A stretch of 64,000 bases of DNA from CAVAWX01 sp963642995 (GTDB lineage Bacteria > Actinomycetota > Coriobacteriia > Coriobacteriales > QAMH01). The notes under the pieces are model-generated. The model was not told the DNA's origin. It did not search any database and saw nothing but the letters and a program-made list of their open reading frames with translations. The translations under genes were made by a program, and so were the position numbers. Positions 16,656-25,795 of this stretch are shown here, piece by piece. Numbering within the stretch: the stretch's first letter is position 1; each line of letters begins with the position of its first letter. The stretch lies in contig CAVIIZ010000003.1 in NCBI GenBank assembly GCA_963642995.1, positions 59,401 through 123,400 of the forward strand, read 5' to 3'.

Positions 16656-17924
16656 ATGCAAAAAACGCGACCGCACGTCCCGACCCGCATGCCCCACGCG
16701 CGCCACCTGCTTGGGGGCGCGTTCGCGTATAGGGCTCGTTTGCTGGTGAAACGGGGCGCTGCGCTTGCCTGCGCCGCGGTCTTGGCCGCCACGCTCGCTC
16801 CGTCTGTCTCCTTCGCCGACCCCGATGCCGCGGCAAACGCCGACGGCGCCGGCCAAGACGCGGTGGAGGCGGCGGCGCAAAAACTCGCCCAGCTCTCCTC
16901 GCAGGCAGAGTCGGCCGCCGTCGCGCTCGCCTCCATAGAAAGCCGCATCGAGTCGACGAAAACCGAGATAGAGAGCACGCAAAGCGAGATCGCGGCAAAA
17001 CGCGAGGAGCTGCAAGGCGCGAAGGCAAACCTCGGCGCCACGGTGCAAGAGGCCTACAAGAACGGCAGCGTGTCGTATCTGTCCGTGCTGCTCGACTCCG
17101 CAAGCTTCGAGGAGTTCTCCACGCGCTTCTACATGTTCTCCAAGATAGCGGCAAAGCGCGCCGACACCATCCAGACGGTCACCACCTTGGCAGAAGACCT
17201 CGAGAACGCCGAGGGGCGGCTTTCGGCCTCCCTCGACGAGCAGCAGCAGCTGAAGGTGCAGGCCGCCTCGAAGAAGACGGCCGCAGAGGAAAGCGTCGCC
17301 CGGCAGCAGGCCATCTTCGACAGCCTGACCGAGGAGCAAAAAGAGGCGGTGAACGCGCGCAACGACGTCGTTGCCCTGGATGCGGGCGCGACGGACGGCG
17401 CGGAGCGCAGCGTCCAAGGCGCGCAAGACGCCGACGCAGGCGGTGCGCAGGACAGCTGGGTTGCGCCCGCCCCGCAGCAGGAGACCCATGTCGCGCCGGC
17501 TCCTTCCCATGACGAGGCGGCAGATGCCGGCGGCTCGGATGCGGGGTCTGCTTCGGGGTCCGGCTCGGGGTCGGGCGGCGGCCAGGCGGCGGTGGACGTG
17601 GCCTTGGGGTATCTGGGCGTGCCCTATGTGTGGGGCGGCACCACGCCGTCCGGCTTCGATTGCTCCGGGCTCATGCAATATTGCTTCAGGCAGGTGGGCA
17701 TCTCCATCAGCCGCGTCTCCTCGAGCCAGTACTACGACGGCACCCCCGTCTCGCGCTCGGACCTGCAGCCGGGCGACATGGTCTTTTTCGGCAGCGACAT
17801 CCATCACGTCGGCATGTACATAGGCGACGGCCTCTACGTGCACGCCCCGCGCACGGGCGATGTGGTGAAGGTGTCGAGCCTGTCTTCGCGGGGCGACTAC
17901 TTCGGCGCCTGCCGCGTCTGGTGA
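16656..17924 (+). CDS. Secreted NlpC/P60 peptidoglycan hydrolase, second copy
   Basis: A 422-residue paralogue of the preceding gene with the same plan: signal peptide (ending SFA, ~residue 54), coiled coil (~65-245), Gly/Ser-rich linker with a GSGSGSG stretch (~300), and an NlpC/P60 domain (~305-422). The catalytic Cys is in SGFDCSGLM (~336), His in HHVGMYIGDG, and HAPRTGD downstream. The linker is longer than in the neighbour and the hydrolase domain is clearly related (YLGVPYVW in both). GGAGG seven bases before the ATG at 16656 fixes the start. A near-palindrome GAAAATGATTTTC (16609-16621) lies in the 176-base gap and could be an operator. Confidence 0.88.
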   Translation: MQKTRPHVPTRMPHARHLLGGAFAYRARLLVKRGAALACAAVLAATLAPSVSFADPDAAANADGAGQDAVEAAAQKLAQLSSQAESAAVALASIESRIESTKTEIESTQSEIAAKREELQGAKANLGATVQEAYKNGSVSYLSVLLDSASFEEFSTRFYMFSKIAAKRADTIQTVTTLAEDLENAEGRLSASLDEQQQLKVQAASKKTAAEESVARQQAIFDSLTEEQKEAVNARNDVVALDAGATDGAERSVQGAQDADAGGAQDSWVAPAPQQETHVAPAPSHDEAADAGGSDAGSASGSGSGSGGGQAAVDVALGYLGVPYVWGGTTPSGFDCSGLMQYCFRQVGISISRVSSSQYYDGTPVSRSDLQPGDMVFFGSDIHHVGMYIGDGLYVHAPRTGDVVKVSSLSSRGDYFGACRVW

Positions 17925-18084
17925 GCGGGGCGCGCGCGACACGCTCCACACCATCTCGCCCCATCGCAAAAGGCCGCGCATGGCGCCCGCGAAACCTTTT
18001 CCTCAGTGGGTTCGGAAGGCGCCGCGATGCGCCCCGTGTGCCGCGCGGGCGCCGCCTTGCACGTCTGCGCGGGTTCATCTGCGC

Positions 18085-18090
18085 TAGTAT
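18085..18090 (+). promoter_or_regulatory. Putative -10 (TAGTAT) for the acyl-CoA ligase operon
   Basis: GCGCTAGTATAGG in an otherwise empty 205-base gap, 40 bases before the ligase start. Same GCTAnnnT pattern as elsewhere. Confidence 0.4.
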
Positions 18091-18129
18091 AGGAGGGCTT
18101 GACGTTTTCGAGAAAGGACAAGCCCGCCC

Positions 18130-19767
18130 ATGCCGGTCACCGATTACCTGCGCCGCAACGCCGCCGCGCGTCCGGGCGATGTGGCGCTCGTGGAGATAAA
18201 CCCGAAGCTGCGCGAGCGCCGCGCCGTCACGTGGCGCGACTACGACCTCATCCAGCCCACGGACACCGTGGCCTACCGCCGCGAGATCACCTGGAAGGTC
18301 TTCGACGAGAAGGCCAACCGTTTCGCCAACCTCTTGATCGAGCGCGGCGTCGGCAAGGGCGACCGCGTGGCCATATTGCTGATGAACTGCCTGGAATGGC
18401 TGCCCATCTACTTCGGCGTCCTGAAAAGCGGGGCATGCGCCGTGCCGCTGAACTTTCGCTACACCGGCGCCGAGATCGACTATTGCGTGCACAAGGCCGA
18501 GGTGGACGTGCTCGTGTTCGGGCCTGAGTTCACGGGGCGCGTCGAGGAGGTCGCCGCCTCCATCCAGCCGCACCGCCTGCTCTTCTACGTGGGCGAGGAC
18601 TGCCCGAGCTTCGCGGAGAGCTACCGCGAGCTGGCCGCGAACTGCTCGTCTGCCGACCCGCAGGTGCCCATCTCCGAAGACGACGACGCGGCCATCTACT
18701 ACTCCTCGGGCACGACGGGCTTTCCCAAGGCCATCCTGCATCCGCACCGCTCGCTTTCCCAGGCCGCCGAAATGGAGCAGGCCCACCACGGGCAGACCGC
18801 AGACGACGTCTTTCTGTGCATCCCGCCCCTCTACCACACGGGCGCGAAGATGCACTGGATGGGCAGCCTCATATCCGGCTCGCGCGCCGTGCTCTTGCGC
18901 GGGGTCGACCCGCAGACCATATTGCAGACCGTCAGCTCGGAGCGCTGCACCATCGTGTGGCTGCTCGTGCCCTGGGCCCAAGACATGCTCGCAGGCCTCG
19001 AGTCGGGAAGCATCGACCTGTCGGATTACGCGCTTTCCCAATGGCGCCTCATGCACATCGGCGCCCAGCCCGTCCCGAAGAGCCTGGTCGAGCGCTGGCG
19101 GCGCTTTTTCCCGAATCACCAATACGACACGAACTACGGCCTGTCCGAGTCCACGGGGCCGGGCTGCGTGCACCTGGGCGTGGACAACATCGAGCATGCG
19201 GGTGCGATCGGCGTGCCGGGCCACCGCTGGGAGGCGAAGGTCGCCCGCGAGGACGGGACCGAGCTTGCGGACGGCGAGGTGGGCGAGCTGTGGGTGAAGG
19301 GGCCGGGCGTCATGCGCTGCTACTACAACGACCCGAAGGCCACCGCAGAGGTCCTGCGCGACGGCTGGCTGCTCACAGGCGATATGGCCTACCGCGACGA
19401 CGAGGGGTTCTTCTGGCTCGTGGACCGCAAGAAGGACGTGATCATCTCCGGCGGCGAGAACATCTACCCCGTGCAGGTGGAGAATTTCCTGGCGGCGCAC
19501 CCGGCTGTCAAAGACGTCGCCGTCATAGGCATGCAAGACGCGCGCCTGGGCGAGGTGGCGGCCGCCATCGTCGAGCTGAAGCCGGGGTTTGAGGACGTGG
19601 ACGAGGCGGCCATCGACGATTTCTGCCTGGGGCTGCCGCGCTACAAGCGGCCGCGCCGGGTGATATTCGCCGACGTGCCGCGCAACGCGACGGGCAAGAT
19701 AGAAAAACCGCTGCTGCGGCGCACCTACGACGCGGAGCGGCTCGTGGACAGGGAAAACCGCGCCTGA
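18130..19767 (+). CDS. AMP-forming acyl-CoA synthetase
   Basis: A 545-residue class I adenylate-forming enzyme of normal length. The P-loop is YYSSGTTGFPKA (~193), followed by YGLSESTGPG, GWLLTGD with the ribose-binding Asp, the hinge DRKKDVIISGG, and the catalytic Lys in NATGKIEK near the C-terminus. It joins an organic acid to CoA through an acyl-AMP. The acid is not fixed by the motifs. It sits 43 bases upstream of iorA/iorB, so an arylacetate or branched acid produced from amino acids is a plausible substrate. It differs from the PaaK-family ligase at 11220 in length and family. Confidence 0.9.
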   Translation: MPVTDYLRRNAAARPGDVALVEINPKLRERRAVTWRDYDLIQPTDTVAYRREITWKVFDEKANRFANLLIERGVGKGDRVAILLMNCLEWLPIYFGVLKSGACAVPLNFRYTGAEIDYCVHKAEVDVLVFGPEFTGRVEEVAASIQPHRLLFYVGEDCPSFAESYRELAANCSSADPQVPISEDDDAAIYYSSGTTGFPKAILHPHRSLSQAAEMEQAHHGQTADDVFLCIPPLYHTGAKMHWMGSLISGSRAVLLRGVDPQTILQTVSSERCTIVWLLVPWAQDMLAGLESGSIDLSDYALSQWRLMHIGAQPVPKSLVERWRRFFPNHQYDTNYGLSESTGPGCVHLGVDNIEHAGAIGVPGHRWEAKVAREDGTELADGEVGELWVKGPGVMRCYYNDPKATAEVLRDGWLLTGDMAYRDDEGFFWLVDRKKDVIISGGENIYPVQVENFLAAHPAVKDVAVIGMQDARLGEVAAAIVELKPGFEDVDEAAIDDFCLGLPRYKRPRRVIFADVPRNATGKIEKPLLRRTYDAERLVDRENRA

Positions 19768-19810
19768 GGGAAAAGCCTCGAAACGGGCGCGAAGAGGAAG
19801 GGCGAAAACG

Positions 19811-21601
19811 GTGAACAGGGAGTTGATGTCGGGAAACGAGGCCGTGGCCTTGGGAGCATGGCAGGCGGGCGTGGCCGTGGGCGTGGGATACCCGGGCACG
19901 CCGTCTACCGAGACGCTCGAGGCGCTCGCGCGGCGGACGGGCCCTGCCTGCGAGTGGGCGCCCAACGAGAAAGTGGCCCTCGAGGTCGGGATAGGCGCCA
20001 GCATGGGCGGCGTGCGCGCGCTCGTCACCATGAAGCACGTGGGGGTCAACGTCGCGGCCGACCCGCTCATGTCCGTCTGCAACGCCGGCGTGGGCGCGGG
20101 TCTGGTGGTCTTGGCCGCCGACGACCCGTCGTGCTATTCCTCGCAAAACGAGCAGGACTCGCGCAACTACGCGGCATTCGCGCGGGTGCCCATGCTCGAG
20201 CCCGCCGATTCGGCCGAGGCCCGCGAGTTCACGCTGCGCGCCTTCGACATATCCGAGACCTTCGACGTGCCCGTCATGGTGCGCGAGACCATGCGCATCG
20301 CCCACACGAAGACGGTCGTGGACACGTCTGCCGGGCGCATCGAGGCCGCGGCGGGCGACTACGGGGACGACCCGTCGAAATGGGTGATGGTTCCCGCGCA
20401 CGCGCGCGAGCGCCGCGCCCTGGCCGACAAGAGGACGGAGGCGCTCGTCGAATACGCCGAGCACAGCGACCTGAACCGCGTCGAGATGCGCGGGCGCGAG
20501 ATGGGCGTCGTGTGCAGCGGCGCGGTCTACCAGCACGTGCGCGAGGCGCTGCCCGAGGCCAGCGTGCTCAAGCTCGGCCTGTCCTGGCCCCTGCCGCCGC
20601 AGAAGGTGGGGGAGTTTGCCGCTTCGGTGGAAAGGCTCTACGTCGTCGAGGAGGCCTGCGCGTTTTTCGAGCCCGCCATACGCGCGATGGGCGTCGAGGT
20701 CTCCCGCCCGCCCGCCAGGCCCTTGCCCGCCGCAGGCGAGCTGACGGCGTCTCGCATCGCGGCCTCTTTCGCAAAGCCCCCCGCGCGGCACTACCCGAAG
20801 CTCTCCGATGTGCCCGAGCGTCCGCCCTCGCTGTGCCCGGGTTGCCCGCACCGTCTGGTGTTTGCCGCCTTGCGCGACATGAAGGCCATCGTGTGCGGCG
20901 ACATCGGCTGCTACACGCTCGGCGCCACCCCGCCGCTGTCGGCCGTGCACTCCACCATCGACATGGGAGCCTCGCTTTCCATGGCGCACGGCATGGAGCT
21001 GGCCGGCGTGCCCGCCCGCGCGGGCCGTCCCGTCGTGGGGGTGATCGGCGACTCGACCTTCGCGCACTCCGGCATCACGAGCCTCCTCGGCACCGTCTAC
21101 AACGCCGGAGCGGGCACGCTGTGCATACTCGACAACCGCACGACGGCGATGACGGGCTGCCAGGGAAACCCCGTGAACGGCCTCACGCTCGAGGAGTCGG
21201 TCGAGCCGGGCGCCTCGCCGCTCGACGTGCCCGCCGACCGCCGGCTCGACCTGGCCGCGCTGTGCCGCGCGCTGGGGGTGCGCGACGTCGAGGAGGTCGA
21301 CGCGCAAGACCTCGGCGCGGTGAAGGCGGCGCTGGAAAGCGCGACGCAGGCGGCCGACACGCTGTCGGTGCGCATATTCCGCTCGCCGTGCCGCCTCGTG
21401 GACAGGACGCGCAAGCCCGCCTTGCAGGTGGGGGAGGAGTGCCGTGCATGCGGCCTGTGCGTGAAGCTCGGCTGCCCTGCGATCGGCACGGACGGGCAGG
21501 GGCATGCGAGCATCGACGCGTCGCGCTGCATCGGCTGCGGGCAATGCGCCCAGACCTGCCCCTTCGGCTGCATCGGCGAGGGAGAGGGGGACATGCGATG
21601 A
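19811..21601 (+). CDS. iorA: Indolepyruvate ferredoxin oxidoreductase, alpha subunit
   Basis: A 596-residue thiamine-diphosphate enzyme of normal IorA length. The N-terminal pyrimidine-binding half starts SGNEAVALGAWQAG, with GYPGTPSTE. The PP-binding part has CPGCPHR, CGDIGCYTLG and VIGDSTFAHSG. Two [4Fe-4S] ferredoxin motifs close the protein: CRACGLCVKLGC (~544) and CIGCGQCAQTCP. With IorB it oxidatively decarboxylates aryl 2-oxoacids such as indolepyruvate and phenylpyruvate to aryl-acetyl-CoA, reducing ferredoxin. It starts at GTG with AGGAAGGG upstream. The end overlaps iorB by four bases (ATGA). Confidence 0.95.
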   Translation: MNRELMSGNEAVALGAWQAGVAVGVGYPGTPSTETLEALARRTGPACEWAPNEKVALEVGIGASMGGVRALVTMKHVGVNVAADPLMSVCNAGVGAGLVVLAADDPSCYSSQNEQDSRNYAAFARVPMLEPADSAEAREFTLRAFDISETFDVPVMVRETMRIAHTKTVVDTSAGRIEAAAGDYGDDPSKWVMVPAHARERRALADKRTEALVEYAEHSDLNRVEMRGREMGVVCSGAVYQHVREALPEASVLKLGLSWPLPPQKVGEFAASVERLYVVEEACAFFEPAIRAMGVEVSRPPARPLPAAGELTASRIAASFAKPPARHYPKLSDVPERPPSLCPGCPHRLVFAALRDMKAIVCGDIGCYTLGATPPLSAVHSTIDMGASLSMAHGMELAGVPARAGRPVVGVIGDSTFAHSGITSLLGTVYNAGAGTLCILDNRTTAMTGCQGNPVNGLTLEESVEPGASPLDVPADRRLDLAALCRALGVRDVEEVDAQDLGAVKAALESATQAADTLSVRIFRSPCRLVDRTRKPALQVGEECRACGLCVKLGCPAIGTDGQGHASIDASRCIGCGQCAQTCPFGCIGEGEGDMR

Positions 21602-22248
21602 ACATGTTGAAAAACGCGGGCGCGCAAGCCGGGCGCCCGGCTTTCGAGGCGTCCGAACAGGCAGGTGGCGCTGCGGGCGCGACGACGACCGTGCTGCTCG
21701 TGGGAGTGGGCGGACAGGGCACGGTGCTTGCGGGCGACGTGCTGGCCCGCACGGCCCTCGCCTCGGGATTCGACGTGAAGCTCTCCGAGATACACGGCAT
21801 GTCGCAGCGCGGAGGGTCGGTCAGCACCGTGGTGCGCTTCGGCGCCGAGGTGGCCGGCATGACAGCCGAGCCCGGGTGCGCGGACCTCATCGTGTCTTTC
21901 GACAAGCTCGAGGCCTTGCGCGTCCAAGACCTCCTCGTCCGCGAAGGCGGCGTGCTGTTCACCAACGACGAGATGCAAGTCCCCCAGGCGGTTGCCTGCG
22001 GCAAGCAGCGCCTGCCGCGCGACATCGACGGGCGTTTGGAGAAACTCGGCGCCCGCCTCGTCTGCGCCACCCGCATGGCAAAGGAGGCCGGCAGCCCGAA
22101 ATCGGCGAACATCGCGCTGCTCGGCGCGGCCTCGACCGTGCTGCCCTTCTCCGAGGACGCCTGGCGCGCCACCATAGAGGCCCGCGTGCCCGCAAAGACC
22201 GTCGAGGCCAACCTCGCCGCGTTTGAAAGCGGGAGGAAGAGCGTCTAG
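21598..22248 (+). CDS. iorB: Indolepyruvate ferredoxin oxidoreductase, beta subunit
   Basis: A 216-residue gamma-type oxidoreductase domain. The signature GVGGQGTVLAGDVLAR near residue 40 is followed by SEIHGMSQRGGSVSTVVR, the segment expected in IorB. An Ala/Gly-rich extension of ~35 residues precedes the domain, longer than usual. An internal start could be used, but the ATG overlap with iorA makes the given start likely. It completes the IOR complex. Confidence 0.93.
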   Translation: MNMLKNAGAQAGRPAFEASEQAGGAAGATTTVLLVGVGGQGTVLAGDVLARTALASGFDVKLSEIHGMSQRGGSVSTVVRFGAEVAGMTAEPGCADLIVSFDKLEALRVQDLLVREGGVLFTNDEMQVPQAVACGKQRLPRDIDGRLEKLGARLVCATRMAKEAGSPKSANIALLGAASTVLPFSEDAWRATIEARVPAKTVEANLAAFESGRKSV

Positions 22249-23487
22249 GTGCGCCGCTTTCTCCTCATCGCCTGCGTCTGCGTCCTGGCTGGCGCCGCGC
22301 TTGCCGCCGCAGGCGTCGTCCCCCGCGCGTTGTCCTCGCGGCAAAGCGCCGTCGCGGCCACGGTGAACGGCGCCGAGATCTCCGAAGACGAGGTCACGGC
22401 CTACATAGAGGGCTTTCGCTCGGAAAACGTCGACTACGAAAACGACACGGGCTGGGCGAGCTTCCTCTCCGACGCGGGCTACACCGCCGAGGGCCTGCGC
22501 CACCACGTGCTCGACACCGTGTTCATCCCCGAGGCGCTGGTGAGGCAGGAATGCGCCGCACGCGACATCGTCGTCACCGACAAGGACCTCGAATCGCTCA
22601 TCGCCCAGGAGAAGAGCTACTACGAGAAGCGCTACGGCAAGGACTCGTGGGACAGCGTCTTGGCCAGCTACGGCTACGACGCGGCCTCGTGGCGCGACAA
22701 CGAGGAGGACCGCCTGCTGGAGAAAAAGCTCATCCAGGCCGTGGTCGAGGTGGGCGAGCCGGGCGACGACGCGGTGCAGGTCGCGGCAAACGAGAAGGCC
22801 AGCGCCTACAACGGCAGGCATTCGCTGTACCTGGACTTCGCGACGGCCGAAGAGGCGCAAGGCGCGAGGGAGCGCCTGGTCGCCGGCGGGGCAGAGGGCC
22901 TGTCCCGCGAGGCCTTCGCCGCCCTTTCCGCCGACCCTCAGGCGGTCAAGGACGCGGGCTGGAGCTCGCTTCCCGAGGACCGCGCGAAGATGTCCAACGC
23001 CTACACCAAGGCCTTGCAGGGGCTTTCCGCCGGTGCGGCAAGCGAGCCGTTCGAAGACGACGGCGTGTGGCGGCTGGTCTTGTGCGACGAGGTGTTCGAG
23101 GTCGGACGCGACGAGGAGTTCGTCTCGCTGGAGCGCATCCCCTCGCCCATAGTCGATCAGCTGCGCGCCGACACTTTGCAATCCGAGCGCGAGAGCGCCT
23201 TCGAGTCGTGGCTGTCGGACGTGCGCTCGCGCGCGTCGGTCGTCGTCTCGGACATGCCGGACGGCTTGTCCTACGATGTGGACGTGCCCTTGGAGCAGAC
23301 GCTTGCCGGCGTGGACGGCGCGGCCGGCGGCGACGCGGCTGTGGCCGCCCGGGGCGCGGGCGAAGCAGGCGGCAGAACAGGTGAAGCAGGCGGCGCGTCA
23401 GCCGATGCCGGCAACGGCGCGGCCGCGGCCTCGAGCGCCGGCGACGGCACGGCAGGCGCCGGCGCGGCCGGCGGGAAGGGGAGGTAG
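22249..23487 (+). CDS. Exported SurA/PpiC-like foldase with parvulin-like domain
   Basis: A 412-residue exported protein. A signal sequence or anchor (residues ~6-22) is followed by a SurA-N-type helical domain starting AATVNGAEISEDEVTAYI. A region (~190-290) looks like a diverged parvulin prolyl isomerase (HSLYLDFATAEEAQGA, then EPFEDDGVWRLVLCDEV). It ends in an Ala/Gly-rich tail. It is homologous to the lipoprotein at 24601, sharing the EISEDEVT-like N-terminus and a C-terminal VSDMPDGLSYD element. The role expected is folding of exported proteins. GTG start follows the iorB stop directly, with GGAGGAA upstream. Co-transcription with iorAB is probable. Confidence 0.75.
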   Translation: MRRFLLIACVCVLAGAALAAAGVVPRALSSRQSAVAATVNGAEISEDEVTAYIEGFRSENVDYENDTGWASFLSDAGYTAEGLRHHVLDTVFIPEALVRQECAARDIVVTDKDLESLIAQEKSYYEKRYGKDSWDSVLASYGYDAASWRDNEEDRLLEKKLIQAVVEVGEPGDDAVQVAANEKASAYNGRHSLYLDFATAEEAQGARERLVAGGAEGLSREAFAALSADPQAVKDAGWSSLPEDRAKMSNAYTKALQGLSAGAASEPFEDDGVWRLVLCDEVFEVGRDEEFVSLERIPSPIVDQLRADTLQSERESAFESWLSDVRSRASVVVSDMPDGLSYDVDVPLEQTLAGVDGAAGGDAAVAARGAGEAGGRTGEAGGASADAGNGAAAASSAGDGTAGAGAAGGKGR

Positions 23488-23494
23488 GCTTCTC

Positions 23495-24442
23495 GTGCCC
23501 GCCGCAAGGTTTGCCCCCAGCCCCAGCGGGCGCATGCACCTGGGCAACATGCTGAGCGCCCTGCTGGCGTGGCTGTCGGCGCGCCACGACGGGCTGGAGT
23601 TCAAGCTGCGCCTCGAAGACCTCGACGGACGCTGCCGCAGCGATGAAGCGTCTCGTCTCATCGTCGACGACTTGCGCTGGATGGGACTGGACTTCGATGG
23701 GAAACCGGAGTGCCAATCGGCGCATCCGGCCCTCTTCGAGGAGGCGTTCGCGCGCCTGCAGGAGACGGGCCTGCTCTATCCGTGCTATTGCTCGCGGGCC
23801 GACCTGCATGCCGCGTCGGCGCCGCACGCCGCAGACGGCACCCCCATATATCCCGGCACCTGCCGCGGGCTGGACGAGGCGGCGAGAACGCGAAAAGAAG
23901 GGGAGCTGCGCGCGCGCACGGGGCACGGGCCTGCCTGGCGCATCGAGGTGCCGGCCGAGCGCGTGGGGTTTCGCGACGGGCACCTGGGGCGCGTGAGCCA
24001 AGACCTCGCGCGCGAGGCGGGGGATTTCGTGGTGCGCCGCAGCGACGGCGTCTTCGCCTACCAGCTGGCCGTCGTGGCAGACGATGCGGCGGCGGGCGTC
24101 ACGCAGGTCGTGCGCGGCGACGACCTCGTGTCCTCGACTCCGCGCCAGATCTGGCTCCAGCGCCTGCTGGGATATCCGACGCCGGCGTATTTCCACCATC
24201 CGCTGCTCGTGGACGCGCGGGGCCGGCGCCTGTCCAAGCGCGACCGCGACCTGGAGATGGGCTATGTGCGCGACCACCTGGCAGGCGGCGCGGAGGCGCT
24301 CGTGGGATGGCTGGCGCATTGGGCGGGCTTGCGCGATGCGCCCGACCCCGTCGCGGCGCGCGAGCTCGTGGCCGGTTTTTCCTGGGACGCCGTGGCACGC
24401 GAGCCGCGCGTCGTGGACGCCCGCGCGATGTTCGGCGCGTAG
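23495..24442 (+). CDS. gluQ: Glutamyl-Q tRNA(Asp) synthetase
   Basis: A 315-residue truncated relative of glutamyl-tRNA synthetase with the catalytic core but no anticodon-binding domain. The HIGH-like motif is FAPSPSGRMHLGN at the start, the zinc-site cysteines are in YPCYCSRAD and PGTCRG, and the KMSKS-like motif is RRLSKRDRD. The family charges glutamate onto queuosine in tRNA(Asp). The start is a GTG at 23495 with GGAGG upstream, placed seven bases after the previous stop. It is flanked by two SurA-like genes, with no functional link that I can see. Confidence 0.9.
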   Translation: MPAARFAPSPSGRMHLGNMLSALLAWLSARHDGLEFKLRLEDLDGRCRSDEASRLIVDDLRWMGLDFDGKPECQSAHPALFEEAFARLQETGLLYPCYCSRADLHAASAPHAADGTPIYPGTCRGLDEAARTRKEGELRARTGHGPAWRIEVPAERVGFRDGHLGRVSQDLAREAGDFVVRRSDGVFAYQLAVVADDAAAGVTQVVRGDDLVSSTPRQIWLQRLLGYPTPAYFHHPLLVDARGRRLSKRDRDLEMGYVRDHLAGGAEALVGWLAHWAGLRDAPDPVAARELVAGFSWDAVAREPRVVDARAMFGA

Positions 24443-24548
24443 CCCCCCCGCTTTTCCCTGCGTCCGCGCGAGGGCGCTTCCCATGTCCGCGGGCAAGGCA
24501 GCGCGCCGCCCTTCCCGAAAAAGGCGTGGTGCGCCGCGTGCGGGGGTT

Positions 24549-24554
24549 TATACT
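24549..24554 (+). promoter_or_regulatory. Putative -10 (TATACT) for the SurA-like lipoprotein gene
   Basis: GGTTTATACTAGC, 46 bases before the ATG at 24601, with no recognisable -35 at 17 bases. It begins a gap that separates gluQ from the lipoprotein. Confidence 0.4.
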
Positions 24555-24600
24555 AGCGGCTGTTGTATTCGACCCGACACCATCACACAGCGGAGGTTCC

Positions 24601-25656
24601 ATGTCTTTCACGAAACGATATCTCGCGCCCCTCTTCGTCGCCGGCGCCCTCGTCGCGCTCGCGTGCGCGCTCTCGGGCTGCGGCGAGCAGGTGGCCGCCA
24701 CATGGGCGCATGGGCAGATCCTCGAGTCCGACGTCACCACGCAGATCACCTCGATGCAGTCCTCGCGCTCGACCAGCTCCACCACGAGCTCCGACGACTC
24801 GAGCAGCTCCACCACGGAGTCGTGGCCGGACTACATCAAGAACCGCAGCTACGATTCGGACGCCAGCGACGAGGACAAGGCCAAAGGCGACGGCACGGTG
24901 GCCCAGCTGCGCGAATACGCCATCAACACGCTGATGAAGACGAAGGTGGTGGATTACGAGGTCGAGCAGAAGAACTACACCATCTCCGACGACGAGCTGA
25001 ACACCTACGTCGACGAGCAGAAGACCACCTACGAGTCCTACTACGGCCAGGGCATGTCCGGCACCTTCGAGAGCATCCTGCAGATGATGGGCTACAAGAA
25101 CCTCGCCGCCTTCAAAGAGGAGGCCAAGGAGACCTTGAAGGAGCGCAAGCTGCAAAAGGAGGTCACGGGCAAGGACGAAAGCGAGGACGACTTCGACCAA
25201 GACGCGTGGGACGCGCATGTGAAGGAGCTGGTCAGCAACTCCGACCTGCACATCAACGACATGCCCTCCGACACCACCTACGACCCGTCCTCGCCCAAGT
25301 ACTCCGATCCCGATTCCAGCTCCACGTCGACCACCACCACGACCACGGACTCCGACAGCTCGGCGTCCGGCACCGACGGCACGGCCACGACCGTCACCGG
25401 CAGCGACACGCAGACCATGTCGATCGACGCCAACGGCAACGTCACCACCACGAACAACGACGGCGCCACGACCACGGACACGACAGGCCAGAACACCTCC
25501 ACGTCCACGGATTCCGGCTCGGGGTCTTCGGAGAACACGGATAATTCGAGCAACACCGGCAGCTCGGACAACTCGGGCAGCTCGAACAATTCGGGCAATT
25601 CCGGGGACTCGAACAACTCGAACAACTCGAACGGCTCCAACAACACGGGCAACTAG
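24601..25656 (+). CDS. SurA-like lipoprotein with Ser/Thr/Asn-rich tail
   Basis: A 351-residue lipoprotein. The signal peptide ends in a lipobox (ALSGC, Cys ~26). A Ser/Thr linker, then a SurA-N-type helical domain (~100-200; ISDDELNTYVDEQKTTYESY) and INDMPSDTTYD follow. The last ~130 residues are almost all Ser, Thr, Asn, Asp and Gly. It is a shorter paralogue of the 22249 protein without the parvulin-like part, so a chaperone role is more likely than isomerase activity. The Asn-rich tail is striking in such GC-rich DNA. GGAGG precedes the ATG. I do not know its clients. Confidence 0.78.
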   Translation: MSFTKRYLAPLFVAGALVALACALSGCGEQVAATWAHGQILESDVTTQITSMQSSRSTSSTTSSDDSSSSTTESWPDYIKNRSYDSDASDEDKAKGDGTVAQLREYAINTLMKTKVVDYEVEQKNYTISDDELNTYVDEQKTTYESYYGQGMSGTFESILQMMGYKNLAAFKEEAKETLKERKLQKEVTGKDESEDDFDQDAWDAHVKELVSNSDLHINDMPSDTTYDPSSPKYSDPDSSSTSTTTTTTDSDSSASGTDGTATTVTGSDTQTMSIDANGNVTTTNNDGATTTDTTGQNTSTSTDSGSGSSENTDNSSNTGSSDNSGSSNNSGNSGDSNNSNNSNGSNNTGN

Positions 25657-25795
25657 CATGTGCCGCACGCCCGCTCGCCGCACCGCAACAGGTGCAGGCC
25701 GCGGGCGCACGAGACGTGCGGGCAAGGGGCGGCGTGGACGCGCCGCGCCGGCCGATGGCAAGACGGGCCGCATCGAACAAGGAGGCGAGATAGCG

